31,094 bases of DNA from positions 1 through 31,094 of the forward strand of contig CAWUIO010000080.1 in NCBI GenBank assembly GCA_963922455.1, given 5' to 3'. The notes under the pieces are model-generated. The model did no database searches, was not told the DNA's origin, and worked only from the letters and a program-made list of their open reading frames with translations. The translations under genes and the position numbers were made by a program. The stretch is from CAWUIO01 sp963922455 (GTDB taxonomy: Bacteria > Bacteroidota > Bacteroidia > Cytophagales > Microscillaceae). Position 1 is the stretch's first letter. Each line of letters starts with the position of its first letter. This document shows, piece by piece, positions 15,438-23,813 of the stretch.

Positions 15438-17000
15438 TTAAGGAACTAAAATGGGCTTAGGCGTTTGATTTCGGTAACTATCCATGGCATCACCTACTTG
15501 GGCATTGATATACGTGGGGTCACATATCCAATACTTTTTCCCATGTAACTCGATACGGTGCCCTGGCCTATCTCCCTCCAAATGAACCGCAGTCGTGATA
15601 TGGCCCGGATAGTCTAAGGCCAAAATATCCAAGTCAAGCAGCTCCCGGACCATAAAGGCAAAAAGAACCGAGCGGTCCTCACAGTCGGAGTAAGGGTAAT
15701 ACAAGGTCTCTTCTACAAACATGGGTTTTTCATAGCCAAATTGCTCCTGATCGGTCTGGTATTCCAGGCCGGTTTGCACCATTTTAAGCAGAAAGTCTAC
15801 TTGGCGTTTTACCGGAAGCTCCTGTAAAATGGTGTCCAAGGATTCATGTAAAGACTGGATGGTAACTTCCGCAGGACGGGCCGCAAAAAAGTACTTCAAA
15901 TCTACCAAAGGGTAGGATTTATAAAAATCTACCAAGGCTTTGGGGTATTTCAAATCAATCGTATACTCCTGGGAAGCAAAAGAAAAGTGGAAGGAACGCT
16001 TATCCACCTTCCCGGCCAATTGGGGAGATTGGGGTAAAGACAAATCAGGGATCCGCTGGGCTTCCGGGTAATCATTGGGATAAATAGCCAATGGAATTTG
16101 CTTTTCCTTGGTGTCTAAGACAAAATAATTTACGTCATTTAAATTGTAGTACGCTCGCTCGTATATGATACTTTGAGCGGGTAGTAAGAGATACACTGTA
16201 TTTTCTGAGAGTCCGATTTTGCTTTGATAACCCGATTGCAAAAGTAAAAACCAGCTAAGCAATCGAGCCTCGTTTACCTTATTTCCGTGAACTTGGCGGC
16301 TTACTTCCCGGATCATGGCAATGTAGCCCCAGTCATTTAGCTGTAAGTCTTCCTTATTTTGCCAGAGCGATTTTAAAAAGCCGGCATAGTCGCTTTGGCT
16401 CATATACTCCCAGTAATCGGCAATGGCTTGGTTATCTAGCTTGGGGGCTAAACCTACCATCGGGGGGAGGGCATAATTGACAGAAAGCGCTTGATCTAAG
16501 TAGGTAAACATTTGCCTAGGTTCGTCTGGGTCCATAGGCGGTCGGTTGGGCACTTGCAGACGGATAGAACGTGGAATCTCCGGCAAACCACCCGGTTCTG
16601 TATCCAAGGGGAGGGGGTCTAAGCTTTCCAATTGAACAATTTTTGGCTCCGGCTTTATGTCGGGGCCCGCTTCGGGAGTTTTTTCGGGTTTAGGGGTTTT
16701 ATCTGGATCGGGCTTAGGGCTTTTGGCGGGAATCACCGACCATTCTTTTCGTAAAAATGCCGTAAACGCTTTGTCTAATTTGGCTTTAAACTCCCCATAG
16801 ACAAGGGCCGCTTTTTGATCGGCTTGTTTAAATTCATTTTCTTGTTTTTGGTATAATTCTTCAAACTCTTGGGCTTGTTTTATCAAGCTGGAGTCCAAAA
16901 CTTGGGCCTGGCCCCTCAGCGAGGAGGCCAGCATCAGTATACTCGCAAGTAGGAGTGGCTGGGCCCATCGTGGGGCAAGAGAAGAAATAGGTAGTTTCAT
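15438..17000 (-). CDS. Exported transglutaminase-like protein
   Basis: 520 aa. An N-terminal signal peptide (hydrophobic LLLASILMLASSL, cleavage near GQAQ) sends it to the envelope. A charged helix and a Pro/Lys-rich linker (~90-125, KTPKPEKTPEAGP) precede a ~380-residue body. The C-terminal 85 residues carry a transglutaminase-like Cys-His-Asp triad: C440 in SDCEDRS, H473 in TAVH (H467 is nearby) and D494 in WICDPTYI. In bacteria this fold usually acts as a protease or amidase rather than a cross-linker. It starts 11 bp after the WD40-caspase gene, so the two form one operon. Substrate unknown. Confidence 0.75.
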   Translation of the reverse strand: MKLPISSLAPRWAQPLLLASILMLASSLRGQAQVLDSSLIKQAQEFEELYQKQENEFKQADQKAALVYGEFKAKLDKAFTAFLRKEWSVIPAKSPKPDPDKTPKPEKTPEAGPDIKPEPKIVQLESLDPLPLDTEPGGLPEIPRSIRLQVPNRPPMDPDEPRQMFTYLDQALSVNYALPPMVGLAPKLDNQAIADYWEYMSQSDYAGFLKSLWQNKEDLQLNDWGYIAMIREVSRQVHGNKVNEARLLSWFLLLQSGYQSKIGLSENTVYLLLPAQSIIYERAYYNLNDVNYFVLDTKEKQIPLAIYPNDYPEAQRIPDLSLPQSPQLAGKVDKRSFHFSFASQEYTIDLKYPKALVDFYKSYPLVDLKYFFAARPAEVTIQSLHESLDTILQELPVKRQVDFLLKMVQTGLEYQTDQEQFGYEKPMFVEETLYYPYSDCEDRSVLFAFMVRELLDLDILALDYPGHITTAVHLEGDRPGHRIELHGKKYWICDPTYINAQVGDAMDSYRNQTPKPILVP

Positions 17001-17011
17001 GGCTAGGGGTA

Positions 17012-19417
17012 TTATTCGTAGTTTACGATCACTTTATCAGGGTTTTGGCCTTTGAGCACCGGGTTTTGTTCCACTCCGTGGATGCGGCGGGCCTGATAGG
17101 GAATCCCGTCAGTATTACTGGCGATGAATTGATAAATCTCTTGTAAAGTGAGCTTTTTATCTCCGTTAAGATCGCCGTTTTGGTTGTGAATTGCTTTTAA
17201 GAAAAAGTAGGTAAACATGCCGTGCCCCTTCTCATTGTACCAGGATGATACTTGATCTGCCTTAGAAGAAGCCAAGAGGGCTCCGTTTTTTAAGCCCAAG
17301 GCTCCCTTGGATTTGATGACGATAGGGGAGATGTTTTCAAAAACATTTACCCCAGAGAAACAAGCATCCAAAGCTACGACAACCGATTTGGCGGGCAGTT
17401 TGGCCAAGTTATTATAAAACACATCGGCTGGGAAACCGGTAAGTTCCACATATTGGGGGTCAGCTTCGGTAGGGACAAAATAGGCCTTTTGGTCTTTTAG
17501 CCCAGGCGCTCCGTGGCCCGAGTAAAAAACAAAAACATCACTCAGCCCCGGCTTGATGGTATTGAATAATTTACCCCTGGGATTTTCTTTGCTACCAAAT
17601 ATCAACTTAAAATCGGTGTAACTGGCATTTTCCAGGTAGATGATATTGCCAGGTTTGAAACCCATCACGTCTATCAAGTAATTACGCACGCTTCGGGAAT
17701 CCCGAATGGCATATTTCACCTCCTTAGTTTTTTGGTAGGAACGGTTGCCGATAACCACGGCCACAGCATGGGGCTGTACCGTATTGCTTTTGGGAAGTTG
17801 ATAGTCAACGTCTGAGATGCCTACATTGGTTCGGGAGTTTCTTCCCGTCGTGGAGCTTGTAGTCGTGGTACGGGTATCTTGTCGGGTATTATTGGGGGCC
17901 GGACTAAAATTGTCAGTATTTAAAGCAATGGGGTCAAAGCTTAGATCCAATTCTTGAGGGTTAAATGCGTAAAATTGCCGACTGTTAAAATGATAAGTCT
18001 TGCTCAGGCTAGGGTTTTGTACATCCGCTTTCAAGAGGACAAATTCGTCTTGTGGCGTAAGGGTAAAATGGGGATTTTCAAAACGGACCGCCTTAAGGTT
18101 TTGATCAAATTGGGGGGCTTCATCGATGGGTACATCCAAGTAAATGGGGTTCATCCGGGCAAAATTGATCTGGAACGTTTCATTATCCGGGTCATATTTG
18201 CTTTGTACCATGGTCCAATCGATCTGGGCGAGGGCAATTTTATCAATGGCTTCTTGGGTAAACGCTCTAAGTTTGTCCTGTCTATTGGCATCACTCATTC
18301 GCTGGAGATATTCTTCAGACTTTTCAAACTTGCCCCGCTTTTGCCAGGTGTTCATCTTTTCCTGGACATAGATGCTTACCCGGTTCCGATTGGAAAGGGC
18401 CTTCCAAATGCGGATGTTTAAGTCATCTCCGGCACTGGCCAAAAATTGTCCGTCAGGACTAAAAGCCAGGGCCTTTACTCCTTTAAAATGCCCTCTTAAG
18501 GTGCCTAATTTTTGAAAAGTGATGGTTTCCCAGACCTGGATAACGCCTTCATGATTGGCTACCGCAATCAATTTGCCATCCTGATTGTAGCGTACCCGAC
18601 TTACTTGAGAATACGGACGGCTAAGGTCTTGGTGCAGTTCGCCCGTCTGCACATTCCAGAAGATGAGACTGCCGTCTTCCCCCCCGCTGAGTAAAAAAAG
18701 CCCATCCGGACTAAAATCTAAGGAGTTTACCGGAGCCATGATACTACCGGGCTTCGACCCAAGCTTTTTGATGAGCCGGCCTGTACGGGCATCCCAAAGA
18801 ATGATTTCTCCCACCTTGGCCCCATAATTGGCCGATGCACTGGCCACATAGCGCCCATCGGGGCTTAAACTTACCTCAGTAATCTGTTCTTTATGCCCCT
18901 GTAGGGTATTTAAGAGATTGAAGCGGTTTCCGTCCCAAATACGGACCATCTTATCCAAGCCCCCACTGGCCAAAAGGGAGCCATCTGCGTTAAGATCAAT
19001 ACTGCTTACGGCTGCGTGTTGGGTAATATGCCGGCTTTGAGCATTGGGTGGCAGGGCGAGGCCTGCGTGGGTGGATTGCCATACTTTGAAATTAGTACTC
19101 GAGTTGTACCCACCAGCCCGATAAATTTTACGTCCGTCCGCCTGGATGGCAACATCCATAACAATGGGGTGCTGCCCCCCAAAATCCTGGACCAGTTCAC
19201 CTTGGTCTACATCCCACAGATAAAGCTCGCCACGGACCTTGGGTTGGCCACCGCCACTGAGTAAATAGCGGCTATCCGGACTAAATTCTAAAGATTGTAT
19301 GGGCAGGGTATGTCCCTTTAAGTTTTTTATAAAACCCCCATCTTGGGCCTGGACTCCCCCAGAGGTGAGTAGTAGGCACAAGCAAGGGCCAAAAGCAAAA
19401 GATAGTATGTTTTTCAT
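17012..19417 (-). CDS. Exported WD40-caspase (peptidase C14-like) protein
   Basis: 801 aa. A signal peptide (to about residue 24, ending VQAQ) implies a periplasmic or extracellular location. WD40 blades span ~30-345 (for example GHTLPIQSLEFSPDSRYLL and GHFKGVKALAFSPDGQFLA). A variable linker with a Thr/Ser-rich stretch leads to a C14 caspase-like domain at ~548-795. The catalytic dyad is H635 in YSGHGA and C686 in DACFSG. Residues 749-760 (DLNGDKKLTLQE) fit a 12-residue EF-hand calcium loop inside the protease domain; some metacaspases are calcium-activated. Start ATG at 19417, directly before the signal peptide. It leads a two-gene operon with the transglutaminase-like protein. Target proteins are unknown. 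Confidence 0.85.
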   Translation of the reverse strand: MKNILSFAFGPCLCLLLTSGGVQAQDGGFIKNLKGHTLPIQSLEFSPDSRYLLSGGGQPKVRGELYLWDVDQGELVQDFGGQHPIVMDVAIQADGRKIYRAGGYNSSTNFKVWQSTHAGLALPPNAQSRHITQHAAVSSIDLNADGSLLASGGLDKMVRIWDGNRFNLLNTLQGHKEQITEVSLSPDGRYVASASANYGAKVGEIILWDARTGRLIKKLGSKPGSIMAPVNSLDFSPDGLFLLSGGEDGSLIFWNVQTGELHQDLSRPYSQVSRVRYNQDGKLIAVANHEGVIQVWETITFQKLGTLRGHFKGVKALAFSPDGQFLASAGDDLNIRIWKALSNRNRVSIYVQEKMNTWQKRGKFEKSEEYLQRMSDANRQDKLRAFTQEAIDKIALAQIDWTMVQSKYDPDNETFQINFARMNPIYLDVPIDEAPQFDQNLKAVRFENPHFTLTPQDEFVLLKADVQNPSLSKTYHFNSRQFYAFNPQELDLSFDPIALNTDNFSPAPNNTRQDTRTTTTSSTTGRNSRTNVGISDVDYQLPKSNTVQPHAVAVVIGNRSYQKTKEVKYAIRDSRSVRNYLIDVMGFKPGNIIYLENASYTDFKLIFGSKENPRGKLFNTIKPGLSDVFVFYSGHGAPGLKDQKAYFVPTEADPQYVELTGFPADVFYNNLAKLPAKSVVVALDACFSGVNVFENISPIVIKSKGALGLKNGALLASSKADQVSSWYNEKGHGMFTYFFLKAIHNQNGDLNGDKKLTLQEIYQFIASNTDGIPYQARRIHGVEQNPVLKGQNPDKVIVNYE

Positions 19418-19923
19418 GGTGCTTGGTTCGGAATTTAGGAGATCCTTCCTATATATATAGCTCGAATGGGCCTAAAAAGTTGCTAGAATTAGCCTTGGGG
19501 CCTGTTAATGCCCTGTTAAGCCAAATTTTCGAGGGAAGATAGCCCAATAAGCCTAATACTCGTTGTTTTTGGGGCCTTTTTTTGGCTCAGGGATAGAGCG
19601 GCCTGTTTGAGCTCGTGCTGGGCAGTGGGGAATGGCAGCGAGTAGCGAAAGCCCGACCCCCGGGCACGGTTTAACAAAAAAATACCCCATGGTAACCGGG
19701 GGGGAGCCCCAAAACCTAAGAAGCTACACGTAATATCCCCAGAAAAGCTAAAGAATCGGGAGGATTGTGAATAACTTGTGGATAACACTGGGTAGCATGT
19801 GCATATGTACCATTTTCTCAAAAAAAGTAATTGCTTTCCAATATGAGACTTCTTAGAGAAAGTAATTGGAGTATGCTGTCTGATTATCAGGGATTTACTC
19901 GAATGGCATAAAAATTATAGTAT
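19418..19923. other. Divergent intergenic region containing repeat copy 5
   Basis: 506 bp upstream of both the WD40-caspase operon (minus) and the small coil gene (plus). It holds repeat copy 5 (19584-19710) and a paired TGTTAA element at 19503-19519. No TAnnTTTG match was found for either direction. A 101-codon minus frame (19516-19821) merely reads through the repeat. Confidence 0.5.
19584..19710 (+). repeat. Dispersed structured repeat, copy 5 (forward)
   Basis: Outer stem GGCTC 19584-19588 / GAGCC 19704-19708; inner stem CCCCCGG 19657-19663 / CCGGGGG 19696-19702 around 32 private nt. Core CTGTTTGAGCTCGTG and GGCAGCGAGTAGCGAAAGCC is present. This copy sits upstream of two divergent genes rather than at 3' ends. 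Confidence 0.85.
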
Positions 19924-20163
19924 ATGCGTGAAAAGCACAAAAAAGCCTTGAATCTTATGAATGCAAGAACTTTACTCAGAAGCGAACTTTTACAGCCAAG
20001 AAACTTAGAAAAAAAGATCAACGACCGTCGGGAACTTATTATGGATTTTCATGCCCAACTCTCCAAATTACGACGCGATATGCAACGATTTGAGCGCGTA
20101 ATGGGCCCCTCAGAAGAATCTACTTTTGCCGACCGTCATCCTCTCGGACCTGGTCAATTCTAA
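19924..20163 (+). CDS. Small coiled-coil-like protein, unknown
   Basis: 79 aa, family not recognised. It is strongly basic and helical (LEKKINDRRELIMDFHAQLS, KLRRDMQRFERVM) with a short polar tail ending PGPGQF-like (HPLGPGQF). No membrane segment. An in-frame ATG lies at 19957. Its stop is 2 bp from the stop of the convergent TlpA-like gene, so there is no space for a terminator. The heptad-like pattern and clean start support a real gene, but at this length it could be spurious. Confidence 0.5.
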   Translation: MREKHKKALNLMNARTLLRSELLQPRNLEKKINDRRELIMDFHAQLSKLRRDMQRFERVMGPSEESTFADRHPLGPGQF

Positions 20164-20165
20164 TT

Positions 20166-20681
20166 TTACTTTCCTAGCATAGCCACCTGATCTGGGGAGC
20201 TATGCTGTTTGATAATGACCTCTACTTGTTGTTTGTCTACCCAACCAGTTATTCGACGGATGATTCTTCCCTCCGGATCTATAAAATAATTGGTAGGATA
20301 GGCCTGTACCCGATATATTTTTTGAGTAAGGGAATTAGGGTCGGTAAGCATGGGAAAGCTGATGTCAAAGTCTTTTTGAAAATCGGCTGATATATCCTCG
20401 GCCTGCCCCACATTGATGGCCAAGAGTTCAAATTGATCGCTCTTAAGCTCGCGGTAGTAATCTTCCACCCGAGGAAATTCTGCCCGGCACGCATTGCACC
20501 AATCCGTCCAAAAATGAAGCATAATGACTTTGCCCTTGTATTGAGAGAGTTGATGTTCTTTGCCCAATAGATCACTCAATTGAAAGTCGGGAGCGATGTT
20601 GCCCGGGCGGTTTCCTACCATATTTTGACAAGACAGCAGGAGGGAAATGATAAGCAGGGAAAGAAGAAATGGAAAGCGCAT
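20166..20681 (-). CDS. TlpA-like thioredoxin-fold lipoprotein
   Basis: 171 aa. The signal peptide ends in lipobox LLSC with C18 lipidated, so it is anchored in the envelope. The thioredoxin fold carries the redox motif W61-C62-N-A-C65 (WTDWCNACRAEFP) and a downstream cis-proline strand (VQAYPTNYFIDPEG). This is the TlpA/ResA type: a thiol-disulfide reductant in the periplasm, used in cytochrome c maturation or oxidative-stress repair. No cytochrome gene is nearby, so the exact partner is open. Start ATG at 20681, with a well-spaced candidate promoter 38 bp upstream. Confidence 0.9.
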   Translation of the reverse strand: MRFPFLLSLLIISLLLSCQNMVGNRPGNIAPDFQLSDLLGKEHQLSQYKGKVIMLHFWTDWCNACRAEFPRVEDYYRELKSDQFELLAINVGQAEDISADFQKDFDISFPMLTDPNSLTQKIYRVQAYPTNYFIDPEGRIIRRITGWVDKQQVEVIIKQHSSPDQVAMLGK

Positions 20682-20718
20682 ACCAAAATAGGATTAAAAT
20701 AGCTAAAGGACTAGAAAA

Positions 20719-20750
20719 CAAAAGTAGCACCTGCTACCCACTTTGGCAAG
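20719..20750 (-). promoter_or_regulatory. Candidate promoter of the TlpA-like gene
   Basis: On the minus strand CTTG (20747-20750) is followed after 20 bp by TACTTTTG (20719-20726), matching TAnnTTTG with a partial -33 TTTG at the right spacing. This is the best promoter match in the window, 38 bp from the ATG. Confidence 0.5.
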
Positions 20751-20827
20751 TACTGTCCAGACACTCCTACATGGGATTCTACAAAGTAAATTAGGGGATT
20801 CGTAATAAAAATGGCCGATTTTACAAA

Positions 20828-21319
20828 ATGTCTAGCACTAAATATACCCAGAAAACGTACATGATATTGAATATTAAAAAAATGAACCGCTATTTAAAGA
20901 GTATGGAACTCATAGATCTCTCGACGGCTTGCAAGCTAACTCGGGAAAGCAAACGACAAATACTACATTGGATTCAAAAGAAAAAAGTGCAGACCTACCG
21001 GGGCGTAAACCAAGGTAAGAAGACCGTATGGATTGTTAAAAATAGCTTATTAATGCTTTATAAAAACCGGATGATCAAGCTCTTGAAACAAAATAATCAT
21101 CCGAAAACAGCCATAAACCCGGAAGTGATCCGCTTAGATAATAAAATAAATCAGTTAGAAATGTTTCAGTCAGGAAATCAGCCCCTCCTGGCCGATCAAA
21201 TTGCCGAACAAGCCCAAGTGTATGAACGGGAACGTGACGCTATCGGCATTGTATTAGTAATATCGGGGATCATCCTGGTGATGGCTGCCCTGCAAATTTG
21301 GACGAGCGGTATCCTTTAA
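20828..21319 (+). CDS. Helix-turn-helix-like protein with C-terminal membrane anchor
   Basis: 163 aa, family not recognised. Residues ~28-76 resemble a MerR/excisionase-type winged helix: ELIDLSTACKLTRESKRQIL, HWIQKKKVQTYR, then a short wing and KKTVWIVKNSLLMLY. A linker helix (~95-135) leads to a single C-terminal membrane segment at about 140-159 (AIGIVLVISGIILVMAAL). The tail-anchored layout would hold a DNA- or protein-binding domain at the membrane. Possible starts are ATG 20828, 20861, 20882 or 20903; the domain survives with any of them. A bidirectional terminator follows 36 bp downstream. Function unknown. Confidence 0.65.
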   Translation: MSSTKYTQKTYMILNIKKMNRYLKSMELIDLSTACKLTRESKRQILHWIQKKKVQTYRGVNQGKKTVWIVKNSLLMLYKNRMIKLLKQNNHPKTAINPEVIRLDNKINQLEMFQSGNQPLLADQIAEQAQVYERERDAIGIVLVISGIILVMAALQIWTSGIL

Positions 21320-21355
21320 TCGCAATTTGGAAAGAAAACTAGCCCTTACAGCCCA

Positions 21356-21379
21356 AAAGCCCGGTTTAGACCGGGCTTT
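21356..21379. terminator. Bidirectional Rho-independent terminator
   Basis: AAAGCCCGG 21356-21364 pairs perfectly with CCGGGCTTT 21371-21379 around a 6-nt loop. The A and T flanks serve both strands. It lies between the convergent HTH-like gene and rimO, and ends 6 bp before the rimO stop. Confidence 0.8.
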
Positions 21380-21385
21380 ATGTAT

Positions 21386-22702
21386 TTAGGCTTCTATGGG
21401 AACTGCGTAGAGGTCAAACTCTGCGGCCCTCTCGATTCGTACTTGCACAAAGTCGCCTTGGCGCAAGAAATATGGATCGGCCGGGATAAGCACTTCATTA
21501 TCTACTTCGGGAGAGTCATACTCCGTCCTACCTACAAAATAGCCCCCCTCTTTGCGGTCAATCAAGACCTTAAGGTTTTGGCCAATTTTGGCTTCATTTT
21601 TTTCTAAGGAAATTTCTTGCTGGATGGCCATAAGGGTATCGGCCCTATCTTGTTTGATTTCTTCGGGAACATCGTCTTCCATCTGGAATGCGTGGGTATT
21701 CTCTTCGTGTGAATACGTAAAAACACCTACCCGGTCCAGCCGGGTTTGTTGTAAGAAATCACACAATTGCTCAAAATCATCCTCCGTTTCCCCAGGGAAA
21801 CCGGTCATAAAGGTACTTCGCAAGGCAATTCCTGGGATCTCCTCCCGAATTTGGGCAATGAGCTTCTCGGTACGCTCCCGGTTGATTCCCCTTCGCATGG
21901 ATTTTAACATATGGTCTGAGATATGCTGCAAAGGCATATCCAAGTAATTGCATATGGCATCGTATTCGCGCATCACCGGCAAGACATCCATCGGAAATCC
22001 CGAAGGGAAAGCATAATGTAGGCGTATCCACTCGATCCCCTTAACTTGGGCCAGTTTTTCTAGGAGTTCGGCCAGATTCCGTTTTTTATATAAGTCTAAA
22101 CCGTAAAATGTCAAATCTTGGGCGATGAGAAGGAGCTCCTTGGTGCCATTACGGGCCAAAAACTCGGCTTGCTGCACCAGTTGCTCTATGGGGTTGGACC
22201 GGTGCTTGCCCCGCATCAGGGGGATGGCGCAAAAGGCACAAGGACGGTCACAGCCCTCCGATATTTTTAAATACGCGTAGTGGTGCGGACTACTGTTGAG
22301 GCGCTCTCCCAATAATTCGTGCTTGTAGTCAGCTTTGAATTGCTTCAATAAACGGGGCAACTCGCGGGTACCAAAAAAAGCATCTACCAGGGGGATCTCT
22401 TTTTCTAAGTCCTCACGATAGCGTTCCGAAAGGCAACCGGTTACGTAGAGTTTTTGGATGTAGCCCTCTTCTTTGGCCTGGGCATATTCCAAAATCGTAT
22501 TAATAGATTCTTCCTTGGCCGACTCAATGAAGCCACAGGTATTCACTATGATGATTTGTGAGCTATCTTCTTCCCTTTCGTGGAAGGCCTCAATGCCATT
22601 GGCCCGCAATTGGGTAAAAATATCTTCCGAATCTACCCGGTTTTTGGCACAACCTAGGGTGATAATATTGACTTGATTATTTTGAACTCCTTTTGTTTTC
22701 AT
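21386..22702 (-). CDS. rimO: Ribosomal protein S12 methylthiotransferase RimO
   Basis: 438 aa, the usual family length. This radical-SAM enzyme adds a methylthio group to an aspartate of ribosomal protein S12. The N-terminal MTTase domain has the auxiliary-cluster cysteines C18 (ITLGCAKNRVDSED), C56 (NTCGF) and C90 (VTGC). The radical-SAM cluster is C151-x3-C155-x2-C158 (EGCDRPCAFCAIP). A C-terminal TRAM-like domain (~370-438) completes it. The LGCAKN..DSE form and DRPCAFCAIP point to RimO rather than MiaB. It starts 9 bp after the murB stop, so it is the second gene of a murB-rimO transcript. Confidence 0.95.
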   Translation of the reverse strand: MKTKGVQNNQVNIITLGCAKNRVDSEDIFTQLRANGIEAFHEREEDSSQIIIVNTCGFIESAKEESINTILEYAQAKEEGYIQKLYVTGCLSERYREDLEKEIPLVDAFFGTRELPRLLKQFKADYKHELLGERLNSSPHHYAYLKISEGCDRPCAFCAIPLMRGKHRSNPIEQLVQQAEFLARNGTKELLLIAQDLTFYGLDLYKKRNLAELLEKLAQVKGIEWIRLHYAFPSGFPMDVLPVMREYDAICNYLDMPLQHISDHMLKSMRRGINRERTEKLIAQIREEIPGIALRSTFMTGFPGETEDDFEQLCDFLQQTRLDRVGVFTYSHEENTHAFQMEDDVPEEIKQDRADTLMAIQQEISLEKNEAKIGQNLKVLIDRKEGGYFVGRTEYDSPEVDNEVLIPADPYFLRQGDFVQVRIERAAEFDLYAVPIEA

Positions 22703-22711
22703 TTCTTTGGC

Positions 22712-23722
22712 TTAAATAAGGTTGATCTCCGGGCTGAGGCGTATCCCGAAACGTTTGTGTACGGATTCTTGAATCTCCTGGGCCAACTGCCATACCTCGC
22801 CGCCCTTCCCTGGTCCATAATTTACCAATACCAAGGCCTGATTTTTATGTACGCCTACTGCGCCCATTCGGTGTCCTTTCCAACCATCTTGGTCAATTAA
22901 CCACGCTGCGGGTACCTTCGTTTTCTCAGAATCTATGGGGTAACCTACGATATGCGGGTATTGTTCCTGTAAAGCTAAAAAGTCGGCTTGGGAGATGACC
23001 GGGTTTTTAAAGAAACTACCGCCATTGCCTATTTGAGCAGGGTCGGGCAATTTAGATTGACGGATTTCACACACCACTTGGCTAATCGCTTGTATACTCA
23101 GGGTGTGTATTCCTTTTTCTTCCAATTTTTCTTGGATTGCCCCGTATCCCACTCGAAATTGGGGGTGCTTGGACAAGCGAAAACCAACCCGGGTGATTAC
23201 CCATTGCTCCTTTTCCCCTTGCTTAAAAATACTATCTCGATAGCCAAAGGCACAGGCTTCGCGGCTAAAAACCCTTTTTTCTCCGCTTCGCCGATGAATG
23301 GCTTCCACTTCCTCAATGACTTCCTTTACCTCGACCCCATAGGCTCCAATATTTTGCATAGGTGAGGCGCCCACCGTGCCCGGAATAAGAGACAGATTTT
23401 CAATCCCGGCCCAATCTCGTTCAATACAGTGCAAAACAAACCGGTGCCAATTTTCTCCGGCCCCGACGCGCAAATAGACGCCAGATTCGTCTTCTTTTAG
23501 CCTCTCGATCCCTTCTATTTGATTATGCAATACCACTCCCGGGAAATCTTGGGTAAACAAAACATTGCTCCCCCCTCCTAAGATTAGCTGGGGCAGCTCC
23601 CGAAAATGATGGAGCAGCTCTGCCAGCGATTCCTCCTCTTTAAATGCCGCATAATATCGGGCAAAGGCCTCTACCCCAAAGGTGTTTAAATTTTTTAAGG
23701 AAAAATTTTGACGAATTTCCAT
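22712..23722 (-). CDS. murB: UDP-N-acetylenolpyruvoylglucosamine reductase MurB
   Basis: 336 aa, type I (E. coli-like) by length. This FAD enzyme reduces enolpyruvyl-UDP-GlcNAc to UDP-MurNAc in cytoplasmic peptidoglycan precursor synthesis. FAD-binding motifs GGGSN (49-53) and IPGTVGASP (113-121) are present. Catalytic residues correspond to R162 (GYRDS), S236 (NGGSFFKNP) and E332 (PEINLI). Start ATG at 23722, followed directly by the typical FSLKNLNTFGV. First gene of a pair with rimO. Confidence 0.96.
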   Translation of the reverse strand: MEIRQNFSLKNLNTFGVEAFARYYAAFKEEESLAELLHHFRELPQLILGGGSNVLFTQDFPGVVLHNQIEGIERLKEDESGVYLRVGAGENWHRFVLHCIERDWAGIENLSLIPGTVGASPMQNIGAYGVEVKEVIEEVEAIHRRSGEKRVFSREACAFGYRDSIFKQGEKEQWVITRVGFRLSKHPQFRVGYGAIQEKLEEKGIHTLSIQAISQVVCEIRQSKLPDPAQIGNGGSFFKNPVISQADFLALQEQYPHIVGYPIDSEKTKVPAAWLIDQDGWKGHRMGAVGVHKNQALVLVNYGPGKGGEVWQLAQEIQESVHKRFGIRLSPEINLI

Positions 23723-23779
23723 AAATTCCCGTTTAAGTGTATGCGTCTCCTAGGCAACAATGGCGTTTAAAACAATGTG

Positions 23780-23787
23780 CAAAACTA
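23780..23787 (-). promoter_or_regulatory. Candidate -7 box of murB-rimO
   Basis: The minus strand reads TAGTTTTG (TAnnTTTG), 57 bp upstream of the murB ATG. No -33 match. It falls inside the longer reading of the divergent CAP gene, which is one argument for that gene's later start. Confidence 0.35.
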
Positions 23788-23813
23788 ATCTATTTCACCT
23801 AAATCTTGAATCT

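Noticed and set aside
17954..18421. 155-codon plus frame opposite the WD40-caspase gene
   Set aside because: Antisense shadow; the opposite strand has intact WD40 motifs.
19516..19821. 101-codon minus frame over repeat copy 5
   Set aside because: Starts and ends in noncoding sequence and reads through the structured repeat.
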